Shown: piece after piece, positions 5,598 to 6,383 of the stretch
Layout: every line of letters begins with the position of its first letter
How positions within the stretch are numbered: position 1 is the first letter of the stretch
DNA from: Nitrososphaerota archaeon
Lineage (GTDB): Archaea > Thermoproteota > Nitrososphaeria > Nitrososphaerales > JACQRY01
Assembly: GCA_016206275.1 (NCBI GenBank)
Contig: JACQRY010000004.1
Coordinates: forward strand, 1-6,383
Direction of reading: 5' to 3'
Length of the DNA stretch: 6,383 bases
Notes under the pieces: model-generated
Told to the model about the DNA's origin: nothing
The model's input: only the letters and a program-made list of their open reading frames with translations
Databases searched by the model: none
Made by a program: the position numbers and the translations under genes

Positions 5598-5951
5598 CTA
5601 GTCGCCTAGAAGCTCAGCAAACCGTATAGAATATACTGCAAAAGCATCCTTCCCATTCTTGCATTTCTCGCAGATACATCTAGGGGAAATCCTTCTTCGG
5701 TCACAAACCGTGTCATAGACACATGTAGAGCAGCCCACAGGCTCGCCACATATGAAGCATCTGACCTCAACCTCCGCCTCCTCCCCTAAGACTGATTGCA
5801 ACACAGAGGTTACCATCACTAGATCTGTCTTCGCAGTGGCCCTGAAACCTTTTCCCTTCTCATATTCTAACCCCGCTTCCCTCACTATCTTGGTGAAGAC
5901 ATCCATGCCTAGACGAGGGAGGCTGAACCATTCATCCAAAACGATCTTCAA
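5598..5951 (-). CDS. Small eight-cysteine protein of unknown function, downstream of rfcL
   Basis: 117 residues; I do not recognise the family. The N-terminal half (1-60) looks like a small alpha/beta domain with LGMDVFTKIVREAG and GKGFRATAKTD. The second half carries eight cysteines at 65, 68, 74, 77, 83, 92, 94 and 97 (CxxC, x5, CxxC, x5, C, x8, CxCxxC), enough for two zinc sites or an iron-sulfur cluster. The last 20 residues contain AVYSIRFAELL, perhaps an amphipathic helix. There is no signal peptide or membrane helix. Its TTG start at 5951 directly follows the rfcL TAG in the same reading frame, so it is very likely translated from the rfcL mRNA by re-initiation, and a readthrough fusion is formally possible. 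Position suggests a link to DNA replication or repair, but nothing in the sequence proves one. It is real coding sequence by composition and its ordered cysteine pattern. Confidence 0.75.
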   Translation of the reverse strand: MKIVLDEWFSLPRLGMDVFTKIVREAGLEYEKGKGFRATAKTDLVMVTSVLQSVLGEEAEVEVRCFICGEPVGCSTCVYDTVCDRRRISPRCICEKCKNGKDAFAVYSIRFAELLGD

Positions 5952-6383
5952 CTAACTCTTACCTCTTCTCCTAGAAGCCTCTTTAGCTAACACTTTAACT
6001 TCAGACTCTTCGAGTCTGAGAAGATCGGCGAACTGCTCTAATGACTCACGTCTGGCGCCAAGTATGATTGTAAAGTAAGGCAACAATATTGATACCGCAT
6101 CACCTCTTGAAACCCTGAAGTACCTTGAAACCTTGTCTCTGATCTGCTTCAAAGCCCTGCCGTCATTCCAGATCCTCAGCTTAATGTTCCAAGGTAGATC
6201 ATCCTCATAGTAAACAAGCCTCCCACGGGGAAGCGCTTTATGCAGTCCTGAAGAAAGAATCGTGTCAAAATACCTGAGAAGCTTCCAGTTCTGAGTAGCA
6301 ATTATCTCGCCAAGTAATTCATCAGCTCTAGCCAAGGCCTCAAAACCCTCACTTAGAGCATCAGTCCCAAGCTTGCTACTCAA
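5952..6383 (-). CDS. rfcL: Replication factor C large subunit, C-terminal part (partial)
   Basis: The last 143 codons of a gene entering from the right edge; the TTG at the edge is just an internal Leu codon, not a start. The sequence fits the helical collar and C-terminal domain of archaeal RfcL: GFEALARADELLGEI (13-27), the QNWKLLRYFDTIL segment (31-43), and SILLPYFTIILGA (98-110) followed by a short acidic helix with LRLEESEVKVLA. RfcL and RfcS form the clamp loader that opens the PCNA ring and loads it on primed DNA using ATP; the AAA+ ATPase part lies outside the window. The protein ends in RRRGKS without the glutamine-aromatic PIP box found at the tail of some archaeal RfcL proteins such as that of Pyrococcus. 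The stop is followed without gap by the Cys-rich gene. Identification rests on pattern memory of a divergent domain. Confidence 0.75.
   Translation of the reverse strand: MSSKLGTDALSEGFEALARADELLGEIIATQNWKLLRYFDTILSSGLHKALPRGRLVYYEDDLPWNIKLRIWNDGRALKQIRDKVSRYFRVSRGDAVSILLPYFTIILGARRESLEQFADLLRLEESEVKVLAKEASRRRGKS

Noticed and set aside
980..5954. Genome-wide amber recoding (pyrrolysine) suggested by two in-frame TAG codons
   Set aside because: Six of the nine genes whose stops are in the window end in TAG, two in TGA and one in TAA. Genomes that decode TAG as pyrrolysine normally avoid it as a stop, and no pyl gene is present here.

Overview
The window looks like chromosome from an archaeon. 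The evidence is the C-terminal part of a replication factor C large subunit (clamp loader), a PAC2-family proteasome-assembly-chaperone-like protein, an AN1 zinc-finger site-2 protease, archaeal-style MoaC and MoaB proteins, TATA-like boxes a short distance before several starts, and frequent TTG start codons with weak or absent Shine-Dalgarno sequences. The phylum cannot be settled by eye. A TACK-type lineage (Bathyarchaeia or Thaumarchaeota-like) is a guess. There is no rRNA, tRNA, CRISPR array or transposase, and nothing that looks like recent transfer.

Layout. (1) 1-567, minus: N-terminal part of a gamma-glutamyltransferase-like Ntn hydrolase running off the left edge. (2) 568-1009: a divergent intergenic region with promoter-like boxes, a short palindrome and a 23-codon ORF in frame with the next gene. 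(3) 1010-2328, plus: a SpoIIM/DUF95 membrane protein and a DoxX-family membrane protein whose start and stop codons appear to overlap (TTGA). (4) 2325-4483, minus, read right to left: a membrane-anchored Hsp20-type protein, an AN1 zinc-finger M50 intramembrane protease, and a PAC2 protein that may overlap the protease gene by 11 bases. (5) 4628-5588, plus: moaC and moaB, overlapping by 26 bases. (6) 5598-6383, minus: the end of rfcL, followed directly by a small protein with eight cysteines that I do not recognise.

How the genes may work together. moaC and moaB are a clear pathway pair for molybdenum/tungsten cofactor synthesis. The three minus-strand genes in region 4 share a protein-quality-control theme: small heat-shock domain at the membrane, intramembrane proteolysis with an AN1 finger, and a proteasome-assembly-chaperone fold. 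Whether they act together is inference. The SpoIIM and DoxX proteins are probably co-translated membrane proteins of unknown role. The most unusual items are the Cys-rich protein after rfcL, the membrane-tethered Hsp20 domain, and two places where an amber codon is the only in-frame interruption between an upstream ORF and the following gene.
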